The position numbers and the translations under genes were made by a program. 64,000 nt of DNA, from positions 456,368 to 520,367 of the forward strand of contig NZ_JACRVF010000002.1 in assembly GCF_014306105.1 (NCBI RefSeq), given 5' to 3'. Each line of letters begins with the position of its first letter. Positions within the stretch are counted from its first letter, which is position 1. The notes under the pieces were generated by a model, which saw only the letters and a program-made list of their open reading frames with translations, had not been told where the DNA came from and ran no database searches. The DNA is from Pontibacter cellulosilyticus. Lineage in GTDB: Bacteria; Bacteroidota; Bacteroidia; Cytophagales; Hymenobacteraceae. This document shows positions 1-9,250 of the stretch, piece after piece.

Positions 1-55
1 CTTTGTACTTTAGCCATAGTAGGGTATTTGTGCTATGCAGTACCGGGAAAGTATA

Positions 56-94
56 AATGGCGCCTGACACTATGTACTTGTTTTAGGCGCCATT
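56..94. terminator. hairpin downstream of the EVE-domain gene
   Basis: A perfect 10-bp stem (56-65 with 85-94, AATGGCGCCT/AGGCGCCATT) encloses a 19-nt loop. It lies just past the stop of the minus-strand gene at 139-543. There is no strong T-run, so its role as a terminator is inferred from position. Confidence 0.45.
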
Positions 95-138
95 CGTTGT
101 AATTTGCCTGTATTTTATGCCCCTACAGCTGTGCGCAA

Positions 139-543
139 TTAGTTTCCCAGCGCCAGCAGTACGTCAAACTCTTCAGGCTTTAGCGGCATCACCGATAGGC
201 GCGACTGACGGAGCAGGGCAATGTTCTCCAACCGATTGTCCTTTTTAATTTGCTCCAGTGTTACCGGGTCTTTAAAATCGCGGAACGGGACAAGGTCTAC
301 TACTACCCAATTGCCTTCCTTGGCGGTAGGATCTGGGTAAGCGGCTTTATCTACTTTGGCAATACCCACAATTGCTTTCTCTGATACGCTATGGTAAAAC
401 AATACCATATCGCCGGGTTGCATTTGCTGCATGTTGTTGCGTGCCTGGTAGTTGCGTACGCCATCCCACATTGTTCTGCCGTCTTTTACGAGGTCGGCCC
501 ACGCGTAAGTTTCTGGTTCTGATTTTACAAGCCAGTAGTGCAT
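139..543 (-). CDS. EVE-domain protein
   Basis: The 134-aa product fits a stand-alone EVE domain, a PUA-like fold related to thymocyte nuclear protein 1 that is thought to bind modified bases in nucleic acid. The start MHYWLVKSEPETYAW carries the family's WL-KSEP signature. WDGVRNYQARNNM (about 26-38) and PGDMVLFYHS (about 43-52) are the conserved core that forms the base-binding pocket. The length is normal for single-domain members. It stands alone on the minus strand, with a hairpin downstream. The exact ligand cannot be read from the sequence. Confidence 0.9.
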   Translation of the reverse strand: MHYWLVKSEPETYAWADLVKDGRTMWDGVRNYQARNNMQQMQPGDMVLFYHSVSEKAIVGIAKVDKAAYPDPTAKEGNWVVVDLVPFRDFKDPVTLEQIKKDNRLENIALLRQSRLSVMPLKPEEFDVLLALGN

Positions 544-602
544 TTGTTGTAAAAGTGTATGTAAATTAAAGTTAAAAACTAGATCAATGTGCCAGTAAGT
601 GA

Positions 603-1019
603 CTAATGCTTTTGCCTGGCTGCGTTTGCTTTATTGCGCTTACGGCGTTTCCGTACCAGGTCGTTTGCGATTGTTGCTAACAGCATACCGCTTATTATGC
701 CTCCCCAAAAAAGATGAAGTATGCCTGTTAGCATAAGAACTAAAACAAGTACCTGTAGTGCGGCCTTAAAGAATGTCTTTTGGTCATCAGATAAAGTAGC
801 GTAACGGCTCAATAACCCAGACTTTAAAGATTCTTTAGTAAAGTAATGTTTCGAGAATTTTTTAACCTCTACCTCAAACTGCATAAACAGCACCCCAAGC
901 ACAATACCCCCGAAGAAGCTGATGAGTAAATCGGCCATTGCAAGCACCATGTACAACAGAAGCAGCAGTATGGCTGTTCTGGTACGGGCCGATTTAGAAA
1001 GCTTCTCGTAGTTAAGCAT
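603..1019 (-). CDS. small membrane protein, unknown function
   Basis: A 138-aa protein that I do not recognise. It has hydrophobic segments at about residues 15-45 (probably one hairpin or two helices) and about 88-118, separated by a charged soluble stretch. The tail is very basic (VRKRRKRNKANAARQKH), which suggests a cytosolic C-terminus. It lies about 60 bp upstream of the EVE gene on the same strand and may be co-transcribed. No catalytic motif is visible. Confidence 0.7.
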   Translation of the reverse strand: MLNYEKLSKSARTRTAILLLLLYMVLAMADLLISFFGGIVLGVLFMQFEVEVKKFSKHYFTKESLKSGLLSRYATLSDDQKTFFKAALQVLVLVLMLTGILHLFWGGIISGMLLATIANDLVRKRRKRNKANAARQKH

Positions 1020-1122
1020 TAAGCTGTCATTTTATCTGAAGTATGGTTACAGGCTAATCATTTGTGTAGCAGCTTTTAGATGCTGGAGTTAAAGAGAAGG
1101 TGCGGCTTTACAAAGTATAAAC

Positions 1123-1515
1123 TTAGTTGGTCGACTTCCTGATCTTTAGTACATCATCTTTAAGCGATACGATCTCTATAGTGTATTTTTGTACAGGTTG
1201 TCCATTGCCATCAAACTGCACGTGTATTTTGTCTTTATCTTCCTGTTTCCACTTGCCTAAGTGTTCTTCTAGGCCATCGGTAGGGGCGATGTCATACTGT
1301 TTTAATACTCCGCCCTCTTCCAGTGCAAAACCTGTTCTTCCGCGCGACGGCGGGAAATCGTACGTGTTTGGGCGGTATACTGTAATGTCGCCTTCGTCCT
1401 CCTCAAAAGAATGTAGCCATACTTTACCTATCAGTTCGGTTTCTATGGTGTTCTTTTTACACGTGTTTGCCAGAAAAAGCAGGCACAGCAGGCATAACAG
1501 CGATGCGTATTTCAT
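1123..1515 (-). CDS. small lipoprotein-like protein, unknown function
   Basis: A 130-aa protein with an N-terminal signal sequence (MKYASLLCLLCLLFLANTCKK) whose LANTC segment is a plausible lipobox with Cys19 as the lipidated residue. The mature part is mixed alpha/beta and hydrophilic, with a GKVWLHSFEED start and a C-terminal basic stretch. This resembles the many short lipocalin-like lipoproteins of Bacteroidota, but I cannot name a family. It is divergently oriented from the polX-like gene at 1643. Confidence 0.65.
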   Translation of the reverse strand: MKYASLLCLLCLLFLANTCKKNTIETELIGKVWLHSFEEDEGDITVYRPNTYDFPPSRGRTGFALEEGGVLKQYDIAPTDGLEEHLGKWKQEDKDKIHVQFDGNGQPVQKYTIEIVSLKDDVLKIRKSTN

Positions 1516-1642
1516 ATTATTTCAGCAGTTTTCCATTGCCAAGATAATCATTTCTGCTTTTATATAGAAGCAAACGAATATAAATGCAGCCGTAGCGTGT
1601 TCGGGTGGTTTTTCTATCTTTGTAAGTATACGCGACAGAGCC

Positions 1643-3346
1643 TTGGAAAATAAGAAGATCATAAGATTATTTAAGCTTGCAGCCGAGTTGATGGAGCTGC
1701 ACGATGAGAACCCATTTAAAGTGCGTTCTTACGTTAACGCAGTAGCTACCCTCGAGCTGGTAGAAGATCCGCTGGAGGGGATGAGCCAGAGCCAGTTGGA
1801 AAGTATACAGGGAGTGGGCAAGGGCATTGCAGCTAAAATTACAGAAATAAACGCCACCGGTTCGTTCGAAGAGCTAGACCAGATGCTGGCTGCCACGCCG
1901 CCGGGAGTGGTGGAGATGCTGCGCATTAAAGGTATTGGCCCCAAAAAAGTGCGCAACCTCTGGAAGGAGCTTGGCACAGAAACAGTGGAAGAGCTGCTGG
2001 ACGCCTGTGAGCAGGACAAAGTGAGCAAGCTAAAAGGCTTTGGCGCCAAAACCCAGGAAAACATAAAACAGGCGCTGCTCTTTACGCAGCAAAACAGGGG
2101 CAAACTGCTCTATGCCGAAGCAGAAGCAGGTGCCAATGAGTTGCTGCAAAGTATAAAAAGTGCCCTGCCAGAGGCGCAGGTAAGTATAGCCGGTGAGATC
2201 CGCCGCCGCCTGGAGATCGTTACCCGCCTGCAGTTTATACTTGCTACTAATACACCGGTTACAGCGCACCAGGCATTGGATACAGTTGCTGAGTTGGAGA
2301 AGGACGCGAGAGCATCTGGCCCTTTTGCATGGCGTGGTACCTATACTTTAAATGGACTGGATGTAGAAATAAAGCTGGTGCCGGAAGAGCGCTTTGCCAA
2401 CGAACTGCTGCTATGCTCGTCGAGCACAGAACACTTATCGCAGCCGTTTACCAGCAGCACAAACCTGCTAACTGTAGTGCGTGAGCAAGGCTATACTTCG
2501 GAGGCTGATATCTACAAATCGGCGGGTATGGCCTACGTGGAGCCAGAGCTGCGCGAAGGTACAAATGAGTTGCAACTTGCCCTGGAGAATAAGCTTCCAA
2601 AGCTGCTGGAGCTATCTGATCTGAAAGGCATTCTGCACAACCACAGCACGTACTCGGATGGTGCGCATACGCTGGAGCAGATGGCTACTTTTTGCCGCGA
2701 CATGGGCTACCAATATTTGGGTATTTCCGACCACAGCAAAACGGCATCGTATGCCGGTGGTTTGCGCGAAGGCGATGTGCTGCGCCAGCAAAAAGAGATC
2801 GACGAGCTGAACAAAAAGCTTCCTCCGTTCAAGATCTTCAAAGGTATTGAATCTGATATCCTGGGCGATGGCTCACTGGACTATGATAAGGATATTCTGC
2901 AGACTTTTGACTTTATAGTTGCCAGTATCCACAGCAGCCTGAACATGGACGAGAAAAAGGCTACAGCACGCCTGATCACCGCCATTGAGAACCCCTACAC
3001 TACTATGCTGGGTCACCCGACTGGCCGCCTGCTGCTTCGCCGGGAAGGCTATCCGATCAATCATAAAATGGTGATAGATGCCTGCGCGGCGAATAATGTT
3101 ATCATCGAGATAAACTCGAACCCCTGGCGCCTCGACCTGGACTGGCGCCACGTGCAGTATGCACTGGAGAAGGGCGTAATGCTAAGTATAAACCCGGATG
3201 CCCACCACACCAGCGGCTACGACGATATGAAGTATGGCGTGCTGGTTGGCAGAAAAGGCGGCCTTACGAAGGAGATGACCTTTAATGCGAAGCCAGTAGA
3301 GGAGGTGGAGAAGTATTTCGCAGCCAGAAAGGAGAAGATAAAGTAG
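1643..3346 (+). CDS. polX: PolX-type protein: degenerate Pol beta domain plus PHP nuclease domain
   Basis: The 567-aa protein has the bacterial PolX layout: an N-terminal 8-kDa-like and helix-hairpin-helix part (IKGIGPKKVRNLW near 93-105), a nucleotidyltransferase-like region, and a C-terminal PHP phosphoesterase domain from about 331. The PHP metal ligands look intact: LHNHSTYSDG (331), ISDHS (361), GIESD, IHSS, GHPTGR (456) and NPDAHH (518). The polymerase motif that normally reads GS-RR followed by D-x-D is here GEIRRRLEIVTRLQF (184), and the third Asp region reads VEIKLV. The polymerase carboxylates therefore appear lost, while the 3'-5' exonuclease or AP-endonuclease activity known for PHP-PolX may remain. 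The start is TTG, because no in-frame ATG lies at the domain boundary. Confidence 0.88.
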   Translation: MENKKIIRLFKLAAELMELHDENPFKVRSYVNAVATLELVEDPLEGMSQSQLESIQGVGKGIAAKITEINATGSFEELDQMLAATPPGVVEMLRIKGIGPKKVRNLWKELGTETVEELLDACEQDKVSKLKGFGAKTQENIKQALLFTQQNRGKLLYAEAEAGANELLQSIKSALPEAQVSIAGEIRRRLEIVTRLQFILATNTPVTAHQALDTVAELEKDARASGPFAWRGTYTLNGLDVEIKLVPEERFANELLLCSSSTEHLSQPFTSSTNLLTVVREQGYTSEADIYKSAGMAYVEPELREGTNELQLALENKLPKLLELSDLKGILHNHSTYSDGAHTLEQMATFCRDMGYQYLGISDHSKTASYAGGLREGDVLRQQKEIDELNKKLPPFKIFKGIESDILGDGSLDYDKDILQTFDFIVASIHSSLNMDEKKATARLITAIENPYTTMLGHPTGRLLLRREGYPINHKMVIDACAANNVIIEINSNPWRLDLDWRHVQYALEKGVMLSINPDAHHTSGYDDMKYGVLVGRKGGLTKEMTFNAKPVEEVEKYFAARKEKIK

Positions 3347-3348
3347 CA

Positions 3349-4323
3349 GTGAAGATTCTTATACTTCGTTTCTCCTCTATAGGGGATATTGTATTGACTA
3401 CGCCTGTGGTGCGCTGCATAAAAGAGCAGGTGCCTGAGGCGGAGGTGCATTACTGTACCAAAAAAGCATTCCAGGGTATACTTGCCAATAACCCGTATGT
3501 AGACAAAGTGCATGTGCTGGGCGAGAAACTCGGAGATTTGGTGCAGGAGCTAAAGGCGGAGAACTTTGACTATGTAGTAGACCTGCACAACAACCTGCGC
3601 ACGCGGGTAATTAAGGCAAGATTAGGCAAACCGAGCCGCAGCTTTAACAAACTGAATTACGAGAAATGGCTGATGGTGAATTTCAAGATAAACCGTTTGC
3701 CTGATGTGCATATTGTACAGCGTTATTTAGAAGCAGCAGCGCCTCTAGGCGTAAAAGACGATGGCAAAGGACTTGACTACTTTATACCTGCCCAGGATGA
3801 AGTGGATGTACAAACCTTACCGGAGGGCTTTCAGGATGGCTATATTGCTTTTGCCATCGGAGCACAACACTATACCAAACGATTGCCTGTAGATAGAATT
3901 ATTGAACTGTGTGAGCAACTGCAAAAGCCAATTATACTTTTGGGAGGCAAAGAGGACTTTGACACTGGAGACACAGTAGCCGAAATCCTGCGGGCAACTA
4001 ACTTCGATGAAGCTTTAAAAGTGTATAACGCCTGTGGCAAGTATAACTTGAACGGCTCGGCCTCTTTGGTGCGACAGGCTACCCAAGTGGTAAGCCACGA
4101 CACCGGCCTCATGCACATTGCCGCTGCCTTTCAGAAGGATGTTATCAGCATTTGGGGTAACACCATTCCAGAGTTTGGGATGTACCCTTATCGTACAAAG
4201 TATAAAGTGCTGGAAGTGCAGGGCCTCAGCTGCCGCCCTTGCTCTAAAATTGGCTATAAGAAGTGCCCGAAGGGGCATTTTAAATGTATGCGTGATATTT
4301 CATTTGAGAACTTAGAGGTGTAA
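3349..4323 (+). CDS. glycosyltransferase family 9 (heptosyltransferase-like)
   Basis: A 324-aa GT-B enzyme of the ADP-heptose:LPS heptosyltransferase family, expected to add a sugar to the LPS/LOS inner core on the cytoplasmic face. The N-terminus MKILILRFSSIGDIVLTTP is the acceptor-side signature of the family. QVVSHDTGLMHIAAAF (about 247-262) is the donor-binding loop with the conserved D-T-G-x-x-H. A Cys-rich end (CRPCSKIGYKKCPKGH) also matches the family. It starts with GTG only 2 nt after the polX-like stop, so the two are probably co-transcribed. The exact sugar cannot be told. Confidence 0.88.
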   Translation: MKILILRFSSIGDIVLTTPVVRCIKEQVPEAEVHYCTKKAFQGILANNPYVDKVHVLGEKLGDLVQELKAENFDYVVDLHNNLRTRVIKARLGKPSRSFNKLNYEKWLMVNFKINRLPDVHIVQRYLEAAAPLGVKDDGKGLDYFIPAQDEVDVQTLPEGFQDGYIAFAIGAQHYTKRLPVDRIIELCEQLQKPIILLGGKEDFDTGDTVAEILRATNFDEALKVYNACGKYNLNGSASLVRQATQVVSHDTGLMHIAAAFQKDVISIWGNTIPEFGMYPYRTKYKVLEVQGLSCRPCSKIGYKKCPKGHFKCMRDISFENLEV

Positions 4324-4325
4324 CT

Positions 4326-4724
4326 ATGGCAAAGCATAATCTTACCTGGCAAGCCATTGATGCGCAATTTCTAGAGGCTATACTTTTAGCAACCGGTGGC
4401 GAGGGTGGTGCGCCATTGCAGGAAGTGCTGTTGATGGCCGATGCAGTGGATGGTACTGTTTATACTTTAAAAGAAGTAGAGGAGGCGTTGGAAAAGCTGG
4501 TTGCGGCAAGTCTTGTGCAGATCCAGAAAAATAAACTGGCATTAACACCTGCCTTCCTGGAAGCTTTTGAAAGCATAGCTGACTCTGAAGTTACAAGTGA
4601 GGCTATACTTGATCAACTAAATGCTTACACGCTTACCGAGCAAAGTATAAATGAAGCCAGAGAAGTGCTAAAGAAGTATAAACTGAAAATTTACTACCAA
4701 CAATACCAGGAGCAGTATGGCTAA
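4326..4724 (+). CDS. hypothetical protein, winged-helix-like
   Basis: A 132-aa soluble protein with no family I recognise. Its ATG lies 2 nt after the stop of the glycosyltransferase, so it is the third gene of the polX-GT9 run. The order of predicted helices, with a LKEVEEALEKLVAASLVQI segment near 49-67 followed by a short beta hairpin, resembles a winged-helix fold, but no DNA-binding function is shown. The tail is rich in Lys, Tyr and Gln. Confidence 0.65.
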   Translation: MAKHNLTWQAIDAQFLEAILLATGGEGGAPLQEVLLMADAVDGTVYTLKEVEEALEKLVAASLVQIQKNKLALTPAFLEAFESIADSEVTSEAILDQLNAYTLTEQSINEAREVLKKYKLKIYYQQYQEQYG

Positions 4725-4835
4725 GTAGCCGACATCATGTGGCGCAAGTCTTAAGCGCAGCGTGACTTGTGACATGTAATGTGGAAAGTCTTCAGACTTC
4801 CTTAAGTTATACTTAACATCTTGACAACCATAAAG

Positions 4836-4872
4836 CAGAACAGCCACTGAAGTATAATCAGCGGCTGTTCTG
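4836..4872. terminator. bidirectional terminator between convergent genes
   Basis: A 14-bp stem with one A-C mismatch (4836-4849 with 4859-4872), flanked by AAA on the left and TTTT on the right. It sits between the stop of the plus-strand gene at 4724 and the stop of serS at 4915. The 9-nt loop is AAGTATAAT and contains the over-represented AAGTATA heptamer. Confidence 0.75.
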
Positions 4873-4914
4873 TTTTGACGGAGCATCATCTCCCAATTAT
4901 TACATCTTCAAAGC

Positions 4915-6189
4915 TTAAGAGATCTTCTCAAACCCTAAGTATGGGTGCAGCACCTTTGGCATGTTAATGCCATCTGGCGTCTGGTTATTCTCCAGGATAG
5001 CGGCTACAATACGTGGCAGGGCAAGCGCACTACCATTTAGTGTGTGCAGCAACTGCGTTTTGCCAGACTCTGTTTTATAGCGTAGTTTCAGACGGTTGGC
5101 CTGATAGGTTTCAAAGTTAGAGGCTGAGCTTACTTCTAACCAGCGGCCCTGGGCAGTAGAGTATACTTCCATGTCGTAGGTAAGGGCAGAGGTAAAGCTC
5201 ATGTCGCCGCCGCAAAGGCGCAGCACGCGGTAAGGCAACTCCAGTTTCTGTAACAGGCCCTGTATGTATGTACTCATTTCCTCCAGCGCCTCGTAAGACT
5301 TCTCAGGAGTAGTTATCTGCACGATCTCTACTTTGTCAAACTGGTGCAAGCGGTTCAGGCCACGCACATCGGCACCCCACGAACCTGCCTCACGACGGAA
5401 ACAAGGCGTGTGACCGGTATTCTTAATCGGCAGCTGCTCCGTAGGCACAATCACATCGCGGTAAATGTTCGTGATAGGCACTTCAGCCGTCGGGATCAGG
5501 TAATAATTATCTTCTGTGGCATGATACATCTGGCCGTCTTTGTCTGGCAATTGGCCAGTGCCGTAACCAGATGCCTCGTTTACCAGAATAGGAGGCTGTA
5601 TTTCTACATAACCTGCTTTCATGGCTTCGTCCAGAAAGAAGTTGATCAAGGCACGCTGTAAACGAGCTCCCTGCTTTTTGTATACAGGAAAACCAGCGCC
5701 TGTTATTTTGTTGCCCAGCTCAAAGTCGATGATATCATACTTCTGAATTAGCTCCCAGTGCGGCTGCGCTCCCTCATGCAATTGAGGAATTTCGCCGTGT
5801 TGTAGAACTACTTCGTTGTCTTCTGCTGTTCTACCAACAGGAACACTTTCGTGCGGAAGGTTAGGTAGCTTATAAAGTGCCTGCTGAATTTCCTCCTCAA
5901 GAGCAGATTGCTCCTCAGACAGGGCTTTAGTTTTTTGTTTTAATTCGGAAGTCTCTGTTTTGTACGCTTCTGCTTTGTCGCGCTCCCCGTTCTTCATCAG
6001 CACCCCAATTTCCTTAGATAGCGAGTTGGCTCTGCTCTGAAGTTCATCATGCTCGTTCTGCACCTGGCGTCGGCGCTGATCAAGCTCCAGTAAAGCGGCA
6101 ACCTCCTCGGCCGCGTTTTTGTAGTTTTTCTTGCTCAAACCGGCAATCACCTGTTCGGTTTGCTCTCTTAAAACTGTTAGCTGTAGCAT
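4915..6189 (-). CDS. serS: seryl-tRNA synthetase
   Basis: The 424-aa cytosolic enzyme charges tRNA-Ser. The first ~110 residues form the charged antiparallel coiled-coil arm that binds the long variable arm of tRNA-Ser. Class II catalytic motifs follow: TAEVPITN in the serine-binding region, motif 2 GHTPCFRREAGSWGADVRG (about 259) and motif 3 NGSALALPRIVAAILEN (384). The length is typical. The gene is monocistronic on the minus strand and convergent with the polX-GT9 group. A TATTTTTG sequence on the minus strand about 30 nt upstream fits the Bacteroidota -7 consensus TAnnTTTG. Confidence 0.97.
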   Translation of the reverse strand: MLQLTVLREQTEQVIAGLSKKNYKNAAEEVAALLELDQRRRQVQNEHDELQSRANSLSKEIGVLMKNGERDKAEAYKTETSELKQKTKALSEEQSALEEEIQQALYKLPNLPHESVPVGRTAEDNEVVLQHGEIPQLHEGAQPHWELIQKYDIIDFELGNKITGAGFPVYKKQGARLQRALINFFLDEAMKAGYVEIQPPILVNEASGYGTGQLPDKDGQMYHATEDNYYLIPTAEVPITNIYRDVIVPTEQLPIKNTGHTPCFRREAGSWGADVRGLNRLHQFDKVEIVQITTPEKSYEALEEMSTYIQGLLQKLELPYRVLRLCGGDMSFTSALTYDMEVYSTAQGRWLEVSSASNFETYQANRLKLRYKTESGKTQLLHTLNGSALALPRIVAAILENNQTPDGINMPKVLHPYLGFEKIS

Positions 6190-6475
6190 AGTTGGTGTTG
6201 TGTATACCTACAAAAATATACTTTTTTGAGTAGTTTGAGGCATTTACGAAATCTTTTAGGTTAATTATGAAACTTTTTTCTTAAAAAACTCCGTAATATT
6301 TGTTAATTACCCGGCATTGCAATAACATTGCACTGCAATTTTTAAAGTAGGTTCTATTCTGAGCCTCAACAAACTCTTTCGCAACCTATTCTATTTCCTA
6401 GTTTAAATTTATAATCTCTCGCTGCGTTCGCCCATGCAAACCTAGCAAGTTAAGTTAACTACCATACCACTATTT

Positions 6476-8278
6476 ATGTACAACATTGAAGAATTGAAAG
6501 ATAGGCTTCTTTCAGAACTCAAGGAAATTGCTGAAGATCTGGGCGTCAAAAATTTTAAAAAGCTTAGTAAGCAAGACCTTATCTATAAAATTCTGGATCA
6601 GCAAGCCATTACCCCTCCCGAGAAAATAGCCAAAAAGTACAAATCTCCTGCCCGTACTACCGAAATTGAAGCCACTGAGGCTGATGAAAACACAACTGAA
6701 GAAGTAGAAGAAGCACTTGTTGAGGCTGAGCCTGCCCGGGCAGAGCGAAGAGCCCCACGCGAGCAGGTAAATCGCAGGGAGAATGCTTCTCAGACTTTTG
6801 TACAGGCACCAGTTCCTGTAAAAGACCATGGTCCGCAGGACCAGCCACGTGAGCCGCGCGAGCGCATTAACCGCCGAGAAAATCGCAACGAAGGCCGCGA
6901 GCAAAGAAATGATAATCGTGCTGAGCAACGTGAAAACCGATCAGACACACGAAACGAGCAGCGTGAGAACCGCAACGAGAACAGGGAAACCCGTCCGGAG
7001 CGTAACGAGAATCGCAACGATAACCGCGAGCAGCGCAACGACAACCGCAACGAGCAGCGCGAAAACCGTGGAGATAGAAACGAAAACCGTAACGACAACC
7101 GCAACGATAACAACCAACGGCGTAACACCCAGCAGCAAGTAAGCAGCAGTAACTTTAAAGAGTTTGACGGAATAATCCTAAACGAAGGTGTGTTGGAGCT
7201 GATGCAGGATGGGTATGGTTTCCTTCGTTCTACGCACTACAACTATCTGGCTTCTCCGGATGATATCTATGTGTCGCCTTCGCAGATCAAGCTTTTTGGT
7301 CTTAAGACAGGTGATACGGTAAAAGGCCAGATTCGCCCTCCGAAAGAAGGCGAAAAGTATTTTGCCCTGCTTAAGGTTGAAACTGTAAACGGACGTACCA
7401 CCGAAGAAATTCGTGACCGTATTCCTTTCCAGCACCTTACGCCGCTTTTCCCGGAAGAGCGTTTAAAACTGACAACACGCCCAAGCCAGATGTCTACCCG
7501 TATTCTGGACCTTTTTGCCCCTATCGGTAAAGGCCAGCGTGGTATGATTGTGGCGCAGCCGAAAACAGGTAAAACCGTGTTGCTTAAGGAGATTGCCAAC
7601 GCTATCTCTGAAAACCACCCGGAAGTATACCTGATGATCCTTCTGATTGACGAACGTCCAGAAGAGGTAACAGATATGGCACGCAGCGTTAAAGCAGAGG
7701 TAATTGCCTCTACGTTTGACGAAACTGCAGAGCGCCACGTAAAAGTATCAAGTATCGTATTGGATAAGGCCAAGCGTATGGTAGAGTGCGGCCACGATGT
7801 GGTTATACTCCTTGATTCGATTACACGTCTTGCACGTGCCTATAACACTGTAGTTCCGTCGTCTGGTAAAATCTTATCTGGTGGTGTGGATGCGAACGCG
7901 CTGCACAAGCCGAAGCGTTTCTTCGGTGCTGCCCGTAACGTAGAAAACGGTGGTTCCCTAACGATCATCGCTACTGCGCTTATCGACACTGGCTCTAAGA
8001 TGGACGAGGTTATCTTTGAAGAATTTAAAGGTACAGGTAACATGGAGCTTCAGCTGGATCGTAAGCTTGCCAACAAGCGTATTTACCCAGCTATCGACGT
8101 GCCTGCATCTGGTACTCGTCGCGAGGACCTGTTGATGGACAAAGACGAACTGAACCGCGTTTGGATTCTGCGTAAGTTTATGTCGGATATGAATTCTGTA
8201 GAGGCTATGGAGTTCTTGAAAGACAGAATGAAAGGCACGAAGAGCAACGAGGAGTTCCTGATTTCGATGAACGGCTAA
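6476..8278 (+). CDS. rho: transcription termination factor Rho with long disordered insert
   Basis: This 600-aa hexameric RNA helicase terminates transcription. An N-terminal Rho_N segment (about 1-55) is followed by an acidic part and then by a strongly biased Arg/Asn/Glu/Asp stretch (about 124-220, bases 6845-7135). The RNA-binding cold-shock-like domain starts near [16 protein letters not shown] (about 236). The ATPase domain has a P-loop PKTGKTVLL (362), a Walker B/arginine region [11 protein letters not shown] (446) and the secondary RNA site near [20 protein letters not shown]. Rho of Bacteroides thetaiotaomicron is known to carry a disordered region that drives condensation; this insert has similar placement. 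A 286-bp leader precedes the gene. Confidence 0.97.
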   Translation: MYNIEELKDRLLSELKEIAEDLGVKNFKKLSKQDLIYKILDQQAITPPEKIAKKYKSPARTTEIEATEADENTTEEVEEALVEAEPARAERRAPREQVNRRENASQTFVQAPVPVKDHGPQDQPREPRERINRRENRNEGREQRNDNRAEQRENRSDTRNEQRENRNENRETRPERNENRNDNREQRNDNRNEQRENRGDRNENRNDNRNDNNQRRNTQQQVSSSNFKEFDGIILNEGVLELMQDGYGFLRSTHYNYLASPDDIYVSPSQIKLFGLKTGDTVKGQIRPPKEGEKYFALLKVETVNGRTTEEIRDRIPFQHLTPLFPEERLKLTTRPSQMSTRILDLFAPIGKGQRGMIVAQPKTGKTVLLKEIANAISENHPEVYLMILLIDERPEEVTDMARSVKAEVIASTFDETAERHVKVSSIVLDKAKRMVECGHDVVILLDSITRLARAYNTVVPSSGKILSGGVDANALHKPKRFFGAARNVENGGSLTIIATALIDTGSKMDEVIFEEFKGTGNMELQLDRKLANKRIYPAIDVPASGTRREDLLMDKDELNRVWILRKFMSDMNSVEAMEFLKDRMKGTKSNEEFLISMNG

Positions 8279-8302
8279 GCGTAAGCTTTAGCTTAAAGTA
8301 TA

Positions 8303-8345
8303 AAAGCTGCCTGCTGGGTTATATGCCCGGCAGGCGCTTTTGTTT
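8303..8345 (+). terminator. rho terminator
   Basis: A stem AAAGCTGCCTGCTGGG / GCCCGGCAGGCGCTTTT with one bulge (8303-8318 with 8324-8340) is followed by a T-rich run, 25 nt past the rho stop. Confidence 0.65.
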
Positions 8346-8401
8346 TGAACCGGTGATTAAGGATATTTATTTGATTATAGGGAATATCTAGTAGTTCCGG
8401 G

Positions 8402-8608
8402 TCCAACCACCCCTGCCCCTCCTTATCCAAGGAGGGGAGCTTTTACTTACTGCTTCAACCGCCATCACAATAGCATTTGTCTTCTTCTTTGTCATCTTGA
8501 AAAGATATTTTTTGAAGGGAGGTTTAGCAACAGCTATAGAGTTTATACATAAGCTATAGTAACCGCAGAGCTCCCCTCCTTATCCAAGGAGGGGCAGGGG
8601 TGGTTGGA
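8402..8608. mobile_element. MITE-like element, copy 1 (about 207 bp)
   Basis: The ends are 40-nt inverted repeats (8402-8441 and 8569-8608) that begin TCCAACCACCCCTGCCCCTC. The arms match except inside a short internal palindrome (CCTTATCCAAGG) that could itself fold. The interior shares a conserved core (GAAGGGAGGTT-AGCA-AGCTA) with copies at 34457 and 62158. No reading frame is present, so it is a non-autonomous element. It occupies most of the 444-bp gap after rho. An AT-rich repeat fragment (AATTCATAATTCATCATTC, near 8690) follows it. Confidence 0.75.
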
Positions 8609-8722
8609 AAACAATAGCTAGGGAATCTATATCAAAACATACATTAAACCAGAACGCCTGAACCAGCTAAACGGCGCTATCCAATTCATAATTCATCATT
8701 CTGAATTCATAATTGAAATAAA

Positions 8723-9196
8723 CTACCACCAAAACGGGTAATCTGGCTTAAGCAGCAAGTAGAAAGTATAAGTAGCTACAAAGCCAAATACAAGATGAAC
8801 AGCAATCAAAGTGAGCAAGTATGTTCTAAGGGGAATAATGGGCGGATTAGGGTGCAGCATGAAAAAGAAATACCACATCAACATAGCTATAATGCCGTGC
8901 GCTAAGCCAAACAGCAATCCCCACGAGGCTGTAACCAGGCCCACTTCGGAATCCCACAACGCCAGGTACACTACTGCAAAAAATATCCCTACCAGGTAAT
9001 GTGCTATATTGCCTATTACTTTCGTGCTGGTAGCATCGGAGAGGCTGCCGTCGGGTTGGGTGCGCCTAGTAATCATGGTGCCGAGTATCTTTGCCACTTT
9101 CATAACACGGTGCGTCAGGAAGGAAAGCAAGTATAAAAAGGCCGTCATGGCGGCGGTTGCTGCCAAACCAGCTGGTATTGCGTAGAGAAATTTCAT
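8723..9196 (-). CDS. four-helix membrane protein, unknown function
   Basis: About 157 aa from the ATG at 9196; a GTG seven codons further upstream is also possible. The protein has four hydrophobic segments (about 5-25, 55-80, 85-105 and 120-145) and a short basic loop (ITRRTQPDGSLSDATSTK) after the first, so it is an inner-membrane protein. The repeated pattern HYLVGIFFAVVY and GLAHGIIAMLMWYFF recalls small conserved membrane proteins, but I cannot assign a family. It follows the UbiA-type gene on the same strand and is probably part of the same transcript. Confidence 0.7.
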   Translation of the reverse strand: MKFLYAIPAGLAATAAMTAFLYLLSFLTHRVMKVAKILGTMITRRTQPDGSLSDATSTKVIGNIAHYLVGIFFAVVYLALWDSEVGLVTASWGLLFGLAHGIIAMLMWYFFFMLHPNPPIIPLRTYLLTLIAVHLVFGFVATYTFYLLLKPDYPFWW

Positions 9197-9250
9197 AGGC
9201 CAGCAAGTTATTTTCACCTGTATACGAAGTATGGCGCTTAGGTTATACTT

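Noticed and set aside
1615..1622. A promoter -7 element (TATCTTTG) before the polX-like gene
   Set aside because: It fits TAnnTTTG but is not accompanied by a usable TTG at proper spacing, so it was not listed as a feature.
6790..7142. Reading frames opposite or out of frame with the rho insert that encode Arg/Leu-rich or Thr-rich proteins
   Set aside because: They are mirror products of the repeated codons of rho and have no known domain.
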